Part shown: piece after piece, positions 32,475-40,278 of the stretch
Position numbering within the stretch: the first letter of the stretch is position 1
How the letters are laid out: the number at the start of each line of letters is the position of its first letter
Source of the DNA: Anaerolineales bacterium UBA5195
GTDB lineage: Bacteria; Chloroflexota; Anaerolineae; Anaerolineales; Villigracilaceae
Direction of reading: 5' to 3'
NCBI GenBank assembly: GCA_002412925.1
Contig: DHVZ01000081.1
Location: 35,121-99,120 of the forward strand
Length of the DNA: 64,000 bases
Position numbers and translations under genes: made by a program
Notes under the pieces: model-generated
What the model saw: only the letters and a program-made list of their open reading frames with translations
Database searches by the model: none
What the model was told of the DNA's origin: nothing

Positions 32475-33107
32475 ATGCTTCCCAATGACCCCTTTCCTCC
32501 ATCCGATTTTGACGCCTGGGCTGAGAATTACGACCAGTCCACGCACGCATATCCTGATTTCCCTTTTGCGGGCTATGACCAGGTTCTGCAAACCATCGTC
32601 GAGCTAACCAAGCCGCAGCCCGGCCAAGTCATTCTTGACCTGGGGACAGGCACCGCCAACCTGGCCATGCTTTTCGACCAGTTGGGCTGCGAACTCTGGT
32701 GTACCGATTTCTCCCCGCTGATGCTCGAAAAAGCCCGCCAGAAGCTGCCCCAGGCCCACTTTGCGCTTCACGACCTGCGCGCCGCCGCCTGGCCATCCGA
32801 ATTCAACCGGCGCTTCGCTGGGATTGTCTCGGCTTACGTTTTCCATCACTTCGAATTGGAGAAAAAAGTCAGTCTGTGCCGCGAACTCGTCAGCCAGCGG
32901 CTGGTCCCGGGCGGCAGACTCGTCATCGGCGACCTGTCATTTCCTTCGCTGGCAACCAAAAAAACCTTCAGCCGCGATATCCCCGATTGGGAAGAAGAAT
33001 GCTTCTGGCTGGTCGATGAAGCCCTGATAGCGCTGCAAAAAGCCGGTTTGGAAGTGGCTTACAGACAGGTTTCAACTTGCGCTGGGGTCTATCAAATCCA
33101 GGGATAA
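32475..33107 (+). CDS. Class I SAM-dependent methyltransferase (YrrT-like)
   Basis: The 210-residue protein has the SAM motif VILDLGTGTANLAMLF (about 48-63), WCTDFSPLMLEKAR for motif II and VSAYVFHHFELEKK for the post-motif region. The N-terminal FDAWAENYDQSTH is typical of the YrrT/Methyltransf_25 group. Substrate is unknown. There is no Shine-Dalgarno; the TAAAAT-six bases-ATG arrangement suggests a leaderless mRNA. Confidence 0.88.
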   Translation: MLPNDPFPPSDFDAWAENYDQSTHAYPDFPFAGYDQVLQTIVELTKPQPGQVILDLGTGTANLAMLFDQLGCELWCTDFSPLMLEKARQKLPQAHFALHDLRAAAWPSEFNRRFAGIVSAYVFHHFELEKKVSLCRELVSQRLVPGGRLVIGDLSFPSLATKKTFSRDIPDWEEECFWLVDEALIALQKAGLEVAYRQVSTCAGVYQIQG

Positions 33108-33109
33108 AG

Positions 33110-33145
33110 AAACTTCCGGGTCGATTGACTCGGAAGTTTTTATTT
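33110..33145. terminator. Bidirectional terminator
   Basis: AAACTTCCG pairs with CGGAAGTTT, with an inner GTC/GAC extension, followed by a T-rich stretch. It separates convergent methyltransferase and alcohol dehydrogenase genes. Confidence 0.75.
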
Positions 33146-33166
33146 ATTCATTGGCTCTGTTCGCGA

Positions 33167-34336
33167 TTACTCAGCCAACAATAGGATTTCCCTGACGGCT
33201 TCACGGTCGAGCTTGACAAAATTCCCAACAGTGCGGGTGTCCCCGCCTGTGCATTTGTCCGCCATTTCATCGATGCGATTATCTTTGATACCCAAATCGG
33301 CCAGTTTTGTACCCAGTCCGATGGAATGGAAAAAAGATTCCATTTTCTGGATGCCGCTGCGGGCCACTGCTTCAGGGTTGAAAACATCCATTTCCACATT
33401 CCAGACTCGCACGGACCATTGAACAAAACGGTTCAGGTCATGCTTCAGCACATACTTCATCCAGGCCGGGAAAACCACCGCCAGCCCGGCGCCGTGGGCG
33501 ACATCGTAAATCCCGCTGATCTCATGTTCAATATCATGCGAGGCCCAGTCGCCAATCCGCCCGGTATTGAGCAGGTTATTGTGCGCGATCGTCCCGGCCC
33601 ACATCAGTTCGGCCCAGGCATCGTAATCCTGGGGATTGCTCAAGACCAGGGGACCCTGGTCGATTAAGGTCTTCATGGTCGCTTCAAGCAGGCGGTCAGT
33701 AAAAGCCACATGGCTGACATTGGTAAAATAACGTTCCATCAGATGCGCCATGATGTCAGCAACCCCGCAGGCCACCTGGAACTTGGGCAGGGAAAATGCC
33801 AATTCAGGATTGAGGATCGAAAAGCGTGGATAGATCAAATCTGAATTGACCGCCCGTTTAAGCCAGCCAGCTTCGTTGGTGATGACGGTTCCGGTACTGG
33901 CCTCGCTGCCTGCAGCCGGGATGGTCAGAACCGTTCCAATCGGCAGGGCTTCGGTGGGCACACCTTTGCCGAGATAAAAATCCCAAATATCGCCATCGAT
34001 GACCGCACCCATGGCAATCGCCTTGGCAGAATCAATCACACTTCCACCGCCGACGGCCAGGATGAAGCCAAGCTGGTGTTCCTTGCAAAGTTTGATCCCT
34101 TCATAAACCAGGCTCAGGCGCGGGTTTGGCTGGACCCCACCCAGTTCCACCCAATCGACTCCTGCCTTCTTGAGCGAAGCGGTCACCCGATCATACAAAC
34201 CCGAAGCTTTGATGCTGCCGCCTCCAAAATGCAGCAGGATCTTCTGACTGTAAGCCGCCACTTCAGCGCCGGCCTTTTCTTCAGTACCCCGGCCAAAGAT
34301 GATCTTGGTCGGATTGCAAAATTCAAAATTTTCCAT
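33167..34336 (-). CDS. Iron-containing alcohol dehydrogenase (butanol dehydrogenase / YqhD type)
   Basis: The 389-residue protein is a group III alcohol dehydrogenase that reduces aldehydes with NAD(P)H. Nucleotide contacts lie in FGGGSIKASGLYD and AVGGGSVIDSAKAIA. Metal ligands are visible in GVADIMAHLMERYF (Asp, His) and in ASHDIEHEISGIYDVAHGAG (two His). The N-terminal FCNPTKIIFGRG and overall length favour the BdhA/YqhD branch. It likely disposes of fermentation-derived aldehydes. GGAG precedes the ATG at suitable distance. Confidence 0.94.
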   Translation of the reverse strand: MENFEFCNPTKIIFGRGTEEKAGAEVAAYSQKILLHFGGGSIKASGLYDRVTASLKKAGVDWVELGGVQPNPRLSLVYEGIKLCKEHQLGFILAVGGGSVIDSAKAIAMGAVIDGDIWDFYLGKGVPTEALPIGTVLTIPAAGSEASTGTVITNEAGWLKRAVNSDLIYPRFSILNPELAFSLPKFQVACGVADIMAHLMERYFTNVSHVAFTDRLLEATMKTLIDQGPLVLSNPQDYDAWAELMWAGTIAHNNLLNTGRIGDWASHDIEHEISGIYDVAHGAGLAVVFPAWMKYVLKHDLNRFVQWSVRVWNVEMDVFNPEAVARSGIQKMESFFHSIGLGTKLADLGIKDNRIDEMADKCTGGDTRTVGNFVKLDREAVREILLLAE

Positions 34337-34503
34337 GATGTCGTTGCTCCTTGATTTACTACTATTTTAAAAAATACCAGCCTCAGATTGAACCAGCCGG
34401 GTTAAAATCCCGACTTCCACATGTTTCCGGTTCACCAAACCCGAGGCGCTATGATACTATAGTCGAGATACTCAAACAAGACGTGTTTCGGGAGAATGAT
34501 GAA

Positions 34504-34827
34504 ATGAGTGAGCGAAGCGATGTTTATCGCCATGTGGTGTTGTTTAAATTCTATGAACAGGTTGGCAACGAGAAAGTGGAATCAATCGAATCCGCCTTCC
34601 GCGCCATGTGCGCCGAACTCCCCTTTGTAAAGGATTTTGAATGGGGACGGAATTCGAGCCCTGAAAACCTGAACGAAGGATATACTCACTGTTTTATCGT
34701 GACCTTTGCCGATGAAACAGGCCGCGACACTTACCTGCCCCATCCTGCTCACCAGACCTTCTGCAGAAAATATCTGGATGAAAACCTGGAAAAAGTCTGC
34801 GTGGTCGATTTTAGGGCGAATGATTGA
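34504..34827 (+). CDS. Dabb-domain (stress-responsive alpha/beta barrel) protein
   Basis: The 107-residue protein is a single Dabb ferredoxin-like barrel: YRHVVLFKFYE at the start, FVKDFEWGRNSSPENLNEGY in the middle and a C-terminal CRKYLDENLEKVCVVDF strand-helix. These proteins dimerise; some are enzymes in polyketide or aromatic metabolism, and most are of unknown role. The ATG at 34504 follows GGGAG; the longer frame from 34351 has no ribosome site. Confidence 0.88.
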   Translation: MSERSDVYRHVVLFKFYEQVGNEKVESIESAFRAMCAELPFVKDFEWGRNSSPENLNEGYTHCFIVTFADETGRDTYLPHPAHQTFCRKYLDENLEKVCVVDFRAND

Positions 34828-34846
34828 GTTCTAGAGTTTCCGTCTA

Positions 34847-34886
34847 AAATAAAACTTCCGAGACCAAAATCCCGGAAGTTTTATTT
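34847..34886. terminator. Bidirectional terminator, 14-base-pair stem
   Basis: AAATAAAACTTCCG pairs perfectly with CGGAAGTTTTATTT around a 12-base loop. It ends the Dabb transcript and overlaps the stop of the decayed kinase on the other strand. Confidence 0.8.
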
Positions 34887-34995
34887 CTCAAGCAGCAGTG
34901 AAATACGGATGGTCGTTCCCTGACCAGGGGAGCTTTCGATACTGATCGTCCCTCCGTGGGCGGTGGTGAGGTGTCTGGCAATCACTAGCCTAACC
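34881..34995 (-). pseudogene. Remnant of a histidine kinase C-terminus
   Basis: On the minus strand the DNA encodes LVIARHLTTAHGGTISIESS followed by PGQGTTIRISLLLEK and a stop. This is the G2/F-box end of a histidine kinase ATPase domain, which normally begins GLGL. Here the preceding bases read KVR, consistent with small deletions, and nothing kinase-like lies further upstream. The fragment is about 36 codons and cannot be active. It abuts a 43-codon open frame on the same strand, suggesting a larger two-component locus lost by deletion. Confidence 0.75.
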
Positions 34996-34999
34996 TTGA

Positions 35000-35131
35000 T
35001 CAGGATGCGGCCACCAGCGGGGGTATGACGCCGCGCATTATGCCAGCATTGAAGGCGAAGAACGCAACCCCGGCGATGGCGGCCAACAGGACGAGACCGG
35101 CCAAAATTCTAAAACCGACATTTTTGAACAT
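35000..35131 (-). CDS. Small membrane protein of 43 residues
   Basis: This short gene has AAGGAG six bases before its ATG at 35131 and a stop at 35000-35002. The product, starting MFKNVGFRILAGLVLLAAIA, is one hydrophobic helix followed by FFAFNAGIMRGVIPPL. It resembles the N-terminal anchor of the small SHOCT-type or putative membrane proteins that accompany two-component genes in Chloroflexota, so it may itself be a truncated remnant. The good ribosome site argues that it can still be translated. Confidence 0.6.
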   Translation of the reverse strand: MFKNVGFRILAGLVLLAAIAGVAFFAFNAGIMRGVIPPLVAAS

Positions 35132-35228
35132 TTTGTGCTCCTTTTTGAATGTTGATTTCTTCTGAAATCTAAATGCAGTATAGAGTCCAATTGTGAAGTG
35201 AGTGTGAAGTGAGTGCGGAGAAATCAGG

Positions 35229-35234
35229 TAAAAT
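35229..35234 (+). promoter_or_regulatory. -10 element of a likely leaderless rlmB transcript
   Basis: TAAAAT, six bases, ATG at 35241, in the same 19-base block found upstream of the methyltransferase gene at 32475. Confidence 0.55.
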
Positions 35235-35240
35235 CACCCC

Positions 35241-35975
35241 ATGAAAGAAATCATTTATTCCCGCAATGCCGTTTATGAAACCCTGCGCGCCAGGCGCCGT
35301 CAGCCCATCCGCCTGCTGGTGGCGGATAAAATCCAGGAAAAAGGCCACATGGCTGCGATTTTCGAACTGGCCAAGGAATGCAAAGTACCCGTGGAACGCG
35401 TCCCGCGCCAGCGGCTGGACAGCCTGAACCCTCAGCACCAGGGCGTGGTGCTCGAAGCCGGGCATTATCCGTACATGGATGTTTCGGATATTCTCGACAA
35501 CGCGAAAGCCAAAAACGAGCCGCTGTTTGTGCTGCTGCTCGATACCCTGCAAGACCCGCAGAACTTCGGCACGCTGCTGCGCACCGCCGAAGCCGTCGGC
35601 GTGCATGGCATTATCCTGCCACTGGCGCGCACGGTGGAAGTGACCCCGGCGGTTGTCAACGCCTCGTCAGGCGCGTCGGAGCATTTGCTGGTGGCACAGT
35701 CAAACCTGGTGCAGGCCATCGAAAGACTCAAGGAGGCAGGCGCATGGGTCGTCGGGTTGGACGAAGACTCGCGTTCACAGACCCCGGATCAGGTGAGATT
35801 GGATGGCGCGCTGGCAGTCGTTGTCGGCTCGGAGGGGGAAGGCATCCGCCCGTTGGTCCGGCAAAAATGCGATTTCATGTTGAAACTCCCGATGCACGGG
35901 AAAATCGAGTCGCTGAATGCCGCTGTGGCCGGGTCGATTGTGCTGTACTTGGCATCCATGGCGCGGAATAAGTAA
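35241..35975 (+). CDS. rlmB: SpoU/TrmH-family rRNA 2'-O-methyltransferase (RlmB-like)
   Basis: The 244-residue protein has an N-terminal L30e-like substrate domain (about 1-80) and a SPOUT knot domain. SpoU motifs are seen in order: motif 1 DPQNFGTLLRTAEA, motif 2 VVVGSEGEGI and motif 3 LPMHGKIESLNAAVA. RlmB methylates the ribose of G2251 in 23S rRNA; related TrmH-family proteins act on other sites, so the specific target is inferred. It has no Shine-Dalgarno and a perfect -10-like hexamer six bases before the ATG. Confidence 0.9.
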   Translation: MKEIIYSRNAVYETLRARRRQPIRLLVADKIQEKGHMAAIFELAKECKVPVERVPRQRLDSLNPQHQGVVLEAGHYPYMDVSDILDNAKAKNEPLFVLLLDTLQDPQNFGTLLRTAEAVGVHGIILPLARTVEVTPAVVNASSGASEHLLVAQSNLVQAIERLKEAGAWVVGLDEDSRSQTPDQVRLDGALAVVVGSEGEGIRPLVRQKCDFMLKLPMHGKIESLNAAVAGSIVLYLASMARNK

Positions 35976-35991
35976 GGACGACCGAAGAAGA

Positions 35992-36101
35992 GTGCGTCGC
36001 ACCAGGTTAAATGGGACTTTTTCAACTGAAAGGCGCAGTTACTTCGCAAACGAAAAACCTGCCCATTTAGCGGATTCTTTCCCCGAACTGGTGCGACGCA
36101 C
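35992..36101 (+). repeat. Large inverted repeat element
   Basis: GTGCGTCGCACCAG (35992-36005) is the exact reverse complement of 36088-36101. Inside, TTAAATGGG and CCCATTTAG form a second inverted pair. The whole fills the gap between rlmB and the glycosidase gene. Confidence 0.65.
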
Positions 36102-36131
36102 CCTCGACCATCACAAAATGGAGAAAACAAC

Positions 36132-37481
36132 ATGGCCGAAGCAACCATCCACTTCCCGCGCGGGTTCCTGTGGGGGACCGCCACCGCCGCGCATCAGGTG
36201 GAAGGCAACAACACGAACAACAACTGGTGGAAATGGGAACAGGCCGGGCATACCAGTCATCAATCGAACCTGGCCTGCGACTGGTGGGGCGGACGCTGGA
36301 AGGAAGACCTGGATCGCGCCGCGGAAACCGGCCAGAACGCGCACCGTTTCTCGGTCGAGTGGAGCCGCATCCAGCCCGAGCCGGATAAATGGGACGAATC
36401 CGCGCTGGAGCGTTACCGCGCCATGCTGCGCGGCATGCTTGAACGCGGGATCACACCAATGGTGACCCTGCACCACTTCTCGGACCCGCTCTGGCTGGCT
36501 GAAAAAGGCGCCCATTCGACAGGCTCAGGGCAAGGCTGGGAAACCGAAGCGGTCGTTCCTCTATTTGAAAAATTTGTCCGCAGAGTGGTGGAAGCGCTCA
36601 AGGAATATGCCAGTCTGTGGTGCACAATCAACGAACCGAACATCTATGCCCTGAGCGGCTATGTGACCGGCGACTTCCCGCCCGGAAAACATGACATGAA
36701 GTTGGCAATGGTTGTCATCGCCAATATGCTCAAGGCGCACGCCGCCGCTTACCGGGCCATCCATGAAATCCAGCCGGAAGCGCGGGTGGGCTATGCCTGG
36801 CACTACCGCCCGATGAAGGCCGCCCACCCCTGGTCTCCGCTCGATAGGCTGATGCGCAATCTTCAGTATAACGGGCTGAATGCAGCCTTTCCGACCGGTA
36901 TTTCAAACGGGGTGATGAAAACCCCGCTCGGGAATTTCCGCGTCCCTGAAGCCAAAGGCACGCAGGATTTCTTTGGGCTGAACTACTATTCGGTGGATAC
37001 CGTTAAATTTGACCTGACCAACCCCAAGGAACTGTTCGGCAGGCGCTACTACCCCGCCGATTCGGATTTCAGCGGCACGAATTTTATCGCCAACATTCCA
37101 ACCGGCCTGTTTGACTCGCTCAAGTGGATTTCCAGGCTGTACCCCAACCTGCCGATCCTGATCACCGAAAATGGTGTGGAAGACGCGGACGACAAAATGC
37201 GTCCGCGTTACCTGGCCCAACACGTGCAGCAAATCTGGCGGGCGGTTAACTACAACTGGCCGATTAAGGGTTACTTCCACTGGTCGCTGGTCGACAACTT
37301 TGAGTGGGAACGCGGCTGGACTCAGCGCTTCGGCCTGTGGGGACTGGACGTGGAAACCCAGGCGCGCATCCGCCGCCCATCGGTGGATTTGTACGCCGAG
37401 ATTTGCAAGGAAAATGGCCTATCGAGCGCGATGGTGGCAAAGTATTGCCCCGAGGCGATGCAGAAAATTTTCCCCGATTGA
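36132..37481 (+). CDS. Family 1 glycoside hydrolase (beta-glucosidase/galactosidase type)
   Basis: The 449-residue protein is a retaining GH1 enzyme. The N-terminal signature FPRGFLWGTATAAHQVEG is present, the acid/base glutamate is E168 in CTINEPN, and the nucleophile is E346 in LITENGVED. C-terminal WSLVDNFEWERGW completes the sugar-binding site. No signal peptide is seen, so it acts on imported or cytoplasmic beta-glycosides. Residues 127-135 (AHSTGSGQG) interrupt the usual WLAEKGGWE sequence and are the in-frame translation of a dispersed repeat. The ATG has no strong ribosome site (GGAGAAAACAAC). Confidence 0.95.
   Translation: MAEATIHFPRGFLWGTATAAHQVEGNNTNNNWWKWEQAGHTSHQSNLACDWWGGRWKEDLDRAAETGQNAHRFSVEWSRIQPEPDKWDESALERYRAMLRGMLERGITPMVTLHHFSDPLWLAEKGAHSTGSGQGWETEAVVPLFEKFVRRVVEALKEYASLWCTINEPNIYALSGYVTGDFPPGKHDMKLAMVVIANMLKAHAAAYRAIHEIQPEARVGYAWHYRPMKAAHPWSPLDRLMRNLQYNGLNAAFPTGISNGVMKTPLGNFRVPEAKGTQDFFGLNYYSVDTVKFDLTNPKELFGRRYYPADSDFSGTNFIANIPTGLFDSLKWISRLYPNLPILITENGVEDADDKMRPRYLAQHVQQIWRAVNYNWPIKGYFHWSLVDNFEWERGWTQRFGLWGLDVETQARIRRPSVDLYAEICKENGLSSAMVAKYCPEAMQKIFPD
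36510..36536 (+). repeat. Dispersed repeat inserted in frame in the GH1 gene
   Basis: The 27 bases contain TTCGACAGGCTCAGGGC, the same palindrome family as 4703-4730 in the E2 gene. Removal would restore the normal GH1 sequence KGGWE. Confidence 0.7.
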
Positions 37482-37483
37482 TG

Positions 37484-37544
37484 GTAGGGACACGGCAGAT
37501 TTTGACGGATGAGATCATCCATAAATTTCCCGCCGTGCTCCTAC
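37484..37544 (+). repeat. Inverted repeat, GTAGGGNCACGGC family, copy 1
   Basis: GTAGGGACACGGC (37484-37496) and GCCGTGCTCCTAC (37532-37544) are near-complementary (two mismatches). An inner GGATGA/TCATCC adds to the palindrome. It lies in the leader of the GNAT gene. Confidence 0.55.
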
Positions 37545-37562
37545 GGTCTCAAAATTTTTCCC

Positions 37563-38462
37563 ATGAACCCAACCTTCACCCAACCCCACGTTGTCATCCG
37601 CCCGACCCTGCCCGCCGACACCCCAGCCATCCTCGAATTCTGCAAACGGATCTGGGGCGGGCAAGACTACATCCCTTTCGTTTGGGACGAGTGGCGCGGC
37701 GACCCGAAAGGAATCCTGTTCACCGCCGAGTATGCCGGAAAGGCTGTGGGAATTGTCCGCATCGTCCACACGGCGCCCGGGCAGTGGTGGTTCGAAGGCT
37801 TTCGGGTTGACCCGGCTTACCAGGGCCAGCGCATTGGCACGCAGTTGCACGAATATCTCGTTGACTGGTGGCTGGCGCACGGGGATGGGAAGGTACGGCT
37901 GTGGACAAATGCCAAACGTGTCAAAGTCCAGCACCTGTGCGAACGCCGGGGGTTTATCCATACACAGACGCGCGGGATGTATACCGCTGCCCCACTGGCC
38001 GAGCCGCTGGAGGCTTTTACCCCGGTTAAGGCGGATGAAATCCCATCCGCGGTTGATTTTGCCCGGCAGGCCAGCAGCCAGTCCATCAGTGGAGAAACGA
38101 TGGACATTACCTGGCAAGCCGTCACGCCCAACGAGACCAACCTGCGGGAACTGCTCAGTTGGGAGACTGGCCGCGTACTCTGGTGGCGGGGCAGGCAGGG
38201 GCTGCTCTGCCTGTGGAAGAACGATGAATATCGGCCGCCCTGCCCGGCGATTGCCCTGGCTGCCTGTGAAAGCACTAACCTGCCAGCCCTGCTGCTGGAC
38301 GCCCGCCGCTCTGCCCACCAAGATGGTTTTGACAAAATTGTCATCAATGCGCGCCTGACTCCAGAAATGGACGCCACCCTGACCTCGGCTGGTTTTGCGC
38401 GTGAAAATGATGATTCAAACTTTGAGTACGAGCGTGTGCATCCTATGCATCATTCGCCCTGA
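37563..38462 (+). CDS. GNAT-family N-acetyltransferase with C-terminal extension
   Basis: The 299-residue protein has an N-terminal GNAT fold (about 8-150): PTLPADTPAILEFCKRIWGG, then VGIVRIV and the acetyl-CoA loop VDPAYQGQRIGTQL. The C-terminal 140 residues form a second, poorly conserved lobe (about 165-299), possibly a degenerate second GNAT domain. The start at 37563 lacks a clear ribosome site; an in-frame ATG at 37509 lies inside the upstream repeat and adds 18 residues. Substrate is unknown. Confidence 0.82.
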   Translation: MNPTFTQPHVVIRPTLPADTPAILEFCKRIWGGQDYIPFVWDEWRGDPKGILFTAEYAGKAVGIVRIVHTAPGQWWFEGFRVDPAYQGQRIGTQLHEYLVDWWLAHGDGKVRLWTNAKRVKVQHLCERRGFIHTQTRGMYTAAPLAEPLEAFTPVKADEIPSAVDFARQASSQSISGETMDITWQAVTPNETNLRELLSWETGRVLWWRGRQGLLCLWKNDEYRPPCPAIALAACESTNLPALLLDARRSAHQDGFDKIVINARLTPEMDATLTSAGFARENDDSNFEYERVHPMHHSP

Positions 38463-38597
38463 GCGGAGCCGGCGATCGAGTAGACCGGTGTTTTTCCGGT
38501 CGTACCGAGACCCGGCGCAGTCGAAAGACGGTTTCTCAGTAAATGGCGCTTCGACTGTGCTCGCCCATCGGCTCGCTTCGCTCAGCGAGAAATCCAT
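38458..38597 (+). repeat. Composite dispersed repeats between GNAT and kinase genes
   Basis: CCCTGAGCGGAGC and GCAGTCGAAAG, the two halves of a familiar palindrome, are separated by a second element that starts GATCGAGTAG and ends CGTACCGAGAC. A mirrored half, CGCTTCGACTGTGCTC to TTCGCTCAGCG, follows. The second element is the same type as at 55425-55468 and 57723-57766. Confidence 0.6.
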
Positions 38598-39506
38598 ATG
38601 ATGAACCTCCCCTCCAATTTCATCCATAACATCTGCAACGCGTTCGGCCCAGAAGGCGAGCAATGGCTCGTGGATTTACCATCGCTGCTGGTGGAAGCCG
38701 CCGAAAAATGGGACTTAACTCTCGGCGAACCGCTGCTGCTCTCATACAACTACGTCTGCGCCGCGAAACGCGCCGATGGGACGGACGTGGTGCTCAAAAT
38801 CGGCGTACCCAACCGCGAGTTCATCAGCGAGTTGACCGCCCTGCTCCATTTCGGCGGCGACGGCGCTGTCCGCGTGCTGGAATCCGACGATGAGAAGTAC
38901 ATGTTCGTGCTGGAGCGGCTCAAACCCGGCGAAATGCTCGTCAGCCTGGGCGATGACACCAAGCGGACCGAAATCGCCTGCGAGGTGATGACCCGTCTCT
39001 GGCGTCTCCCACCGCAGGGATTGCCGCTGATCCAACTGTCAGAATGGTTCGGTGAACTGTCGAAACTGCGATCCCGTTACGAGGGCGGGACGGGGCCTTT
39101 CCCAAAAACGCTGGTCGAACAGGTTGAGGCGCTGCTTCCCGAATTATTTACTCACTCCAGCCCGCCTTGTTTAATCCACGGCGATTTCCACCATTTCAAC
39201 ATTCTCTCATCCGAGCGTGGCTGGCTGGCGATTGACCCCAAGGGAGTCATCGGCCCGCCGGAATATGAATGCGGCCCGCTGCTAACCAACCCGATTCCCG
39301 ATCTGCCCTACCTGCCGGGGGCTGTGCGCCAGACCGAGCGGCGGATCGCGATCCTGAGCGAACGGCTGGGTTTCCCACGCGAGCGCATCCGCGATTGGGG
39401 GCTGTGTCATGTGCTGCTCTCGGCCTGGTGGGATCTGACCGATGACGATACCGGTGGCGAGTATGCCCTGGCTTGCGCAGAGATGCTTGCCAGCGCAAAA
39501 ATGTAA
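38598..39506 (+). CDS. Aminoglycoside/hydroxyurea antibiotic phosphotransferase-like kinase (APH(6) type)
   Basis: The 302-residue protein matches the streptomycin 6-phosphotransferase family in shape. Seen are NYVCAAKRADGTDVVLKIG (nucleotide-binding lysine), MFVLERLKPGEML (hinge), the catalytic LIHGDFHHFNIL and the metal site AIDPKGVIGPPEYE. Such kinases phosphorylate aminoglycosides, but many chromosomal members in environmental bacteria have no shown resistance role. Two consecutive ATG codons (38598, 38601) can start it; neither has a strong ribosome site, and the leader is made of dispersed repeats. Confidence 0.85.
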   Translation: MMNLPSNFIHNICNAFGPEGEQWLVDLPSLLVEAAEKWDLTLGEPLLLSYNYVCAAKRADGTDVVLKIGVPNREFISELTALLHFGGDGAVRVLESDDEKYMFVLERLKPGEMLVSLGDDTKRTEIACEVMTRLWRLPPQGLPLIQLSEWFGELSKLRSRYEGGTGPFPKTLVEQVEALLPELFTHSSPPCLIHGDFHHFNILSSERGWLAIDPKGVIGPPEYECGPLLTNPIPDLPYLPGAVRQTERRIAILSERLGFPRERIRDWGLCHVLLSAWWDLTDDDTGGEYALACAEMLASAKM

Positions 39507-39598
39507 AAGAAACTAACGAACCCGCTTTCCCAAGCACTCTTTTTTACGCTACAATAGTACTGTCATTCAAGAGTTTTGCAATTTGGAAAGAAGCGCTT

Positions 39599-40261
39599 AT
39601 GATCACTGTCGCGATTGTAGACGATCATCCAATTGTCCGCGCGGGTCTGCGGACAATCCTGGCAGCTTCCGACGATATTGCCGTGGTAGCCGAAGGCGGG
39701 AGTGGATGCGAGGCGCTCCAACTGGTTGCAGAGCACGCTCCAGATGTGCTGGTGTTGGATATTCATCTGCCCGACAAGAGTGGGATTGATGTCACCCGCC
39801 AGTTACGAACCCAAAACTCGCCTACGGCAATTCTCATCCTGACGGCACACGATGATTCTCAATTAATCTTTGAATTGCTGGAAAATGGCGCGATTGGTTA
39901 TGTCCTGAAAGATGAAGCCCTTGAGACGCTTGCCAATGCAGTCCGGGCCGTAGCTGGAGGAAAAAGCTGGCTGAGTCCAACCGTTGCCAGCCAGGTTGTT
40001 CGGCGGGTTGTCAGGCAGCAAACGAAGATGGCGCAAGAAACTTTCGCCGCGACAACCTCGGAAAATCTCACCCCGCGCGAACTCGAAATACTTTGTTTGC
40101 TGGCCGAAGGGCTTGATAATACGGCCATTGCTGAGAGATTGACGCTGACAAAACGCACGATCCAAAATCACATCAGCAATATTTACGGCAAATTGGGGGT
40201 TACCTCACGGACAGAGGCGGTCTTATATGCGCTTCGCCACAGATTGGCGCAGGTAACTTAA
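39599..40261 (+). CDS. NarL/FixJ-type response regulator
   Basis: The 220-residue protein has a receiver domain (1-118) with the acidic pair DD at 8-9 and phospho-acceptor D54 in LVLDIHLPD, and a LuxR-type helix-turn-helix (about 150-215; LTPRELEILCLLAEGLDNTA). It binds DNA when phosphorylated. The start at 39599 follows GGAAAG. It lies 17 bases before the PDZ histidine kinase, its likely cognate partner. TACAAT at 39550-39555 may be the promoter -10. Confidence 0.93.
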   Translation: MITVAIVDDHPIVRAGLRTILAASDDIAVVAEGGSGCEALQLVAEHAPDVLVLDIHLPDKSGIDVTRQLRTQNSPTAILILTAHDDSQLIFELLENGAIGYVLKDEALETLANAVRAVAGGKSWLSPTVASQVVRRVVRQQTKMAQETFAATTSENLTPRELEILCLLAEGLDNTAIAERLTLTKRTIQNHISNIYGKLGVTSRTEAVLYALRHRLAQVT

Positions 40262-40278
40262 TCGAGAGAACAGACCTG

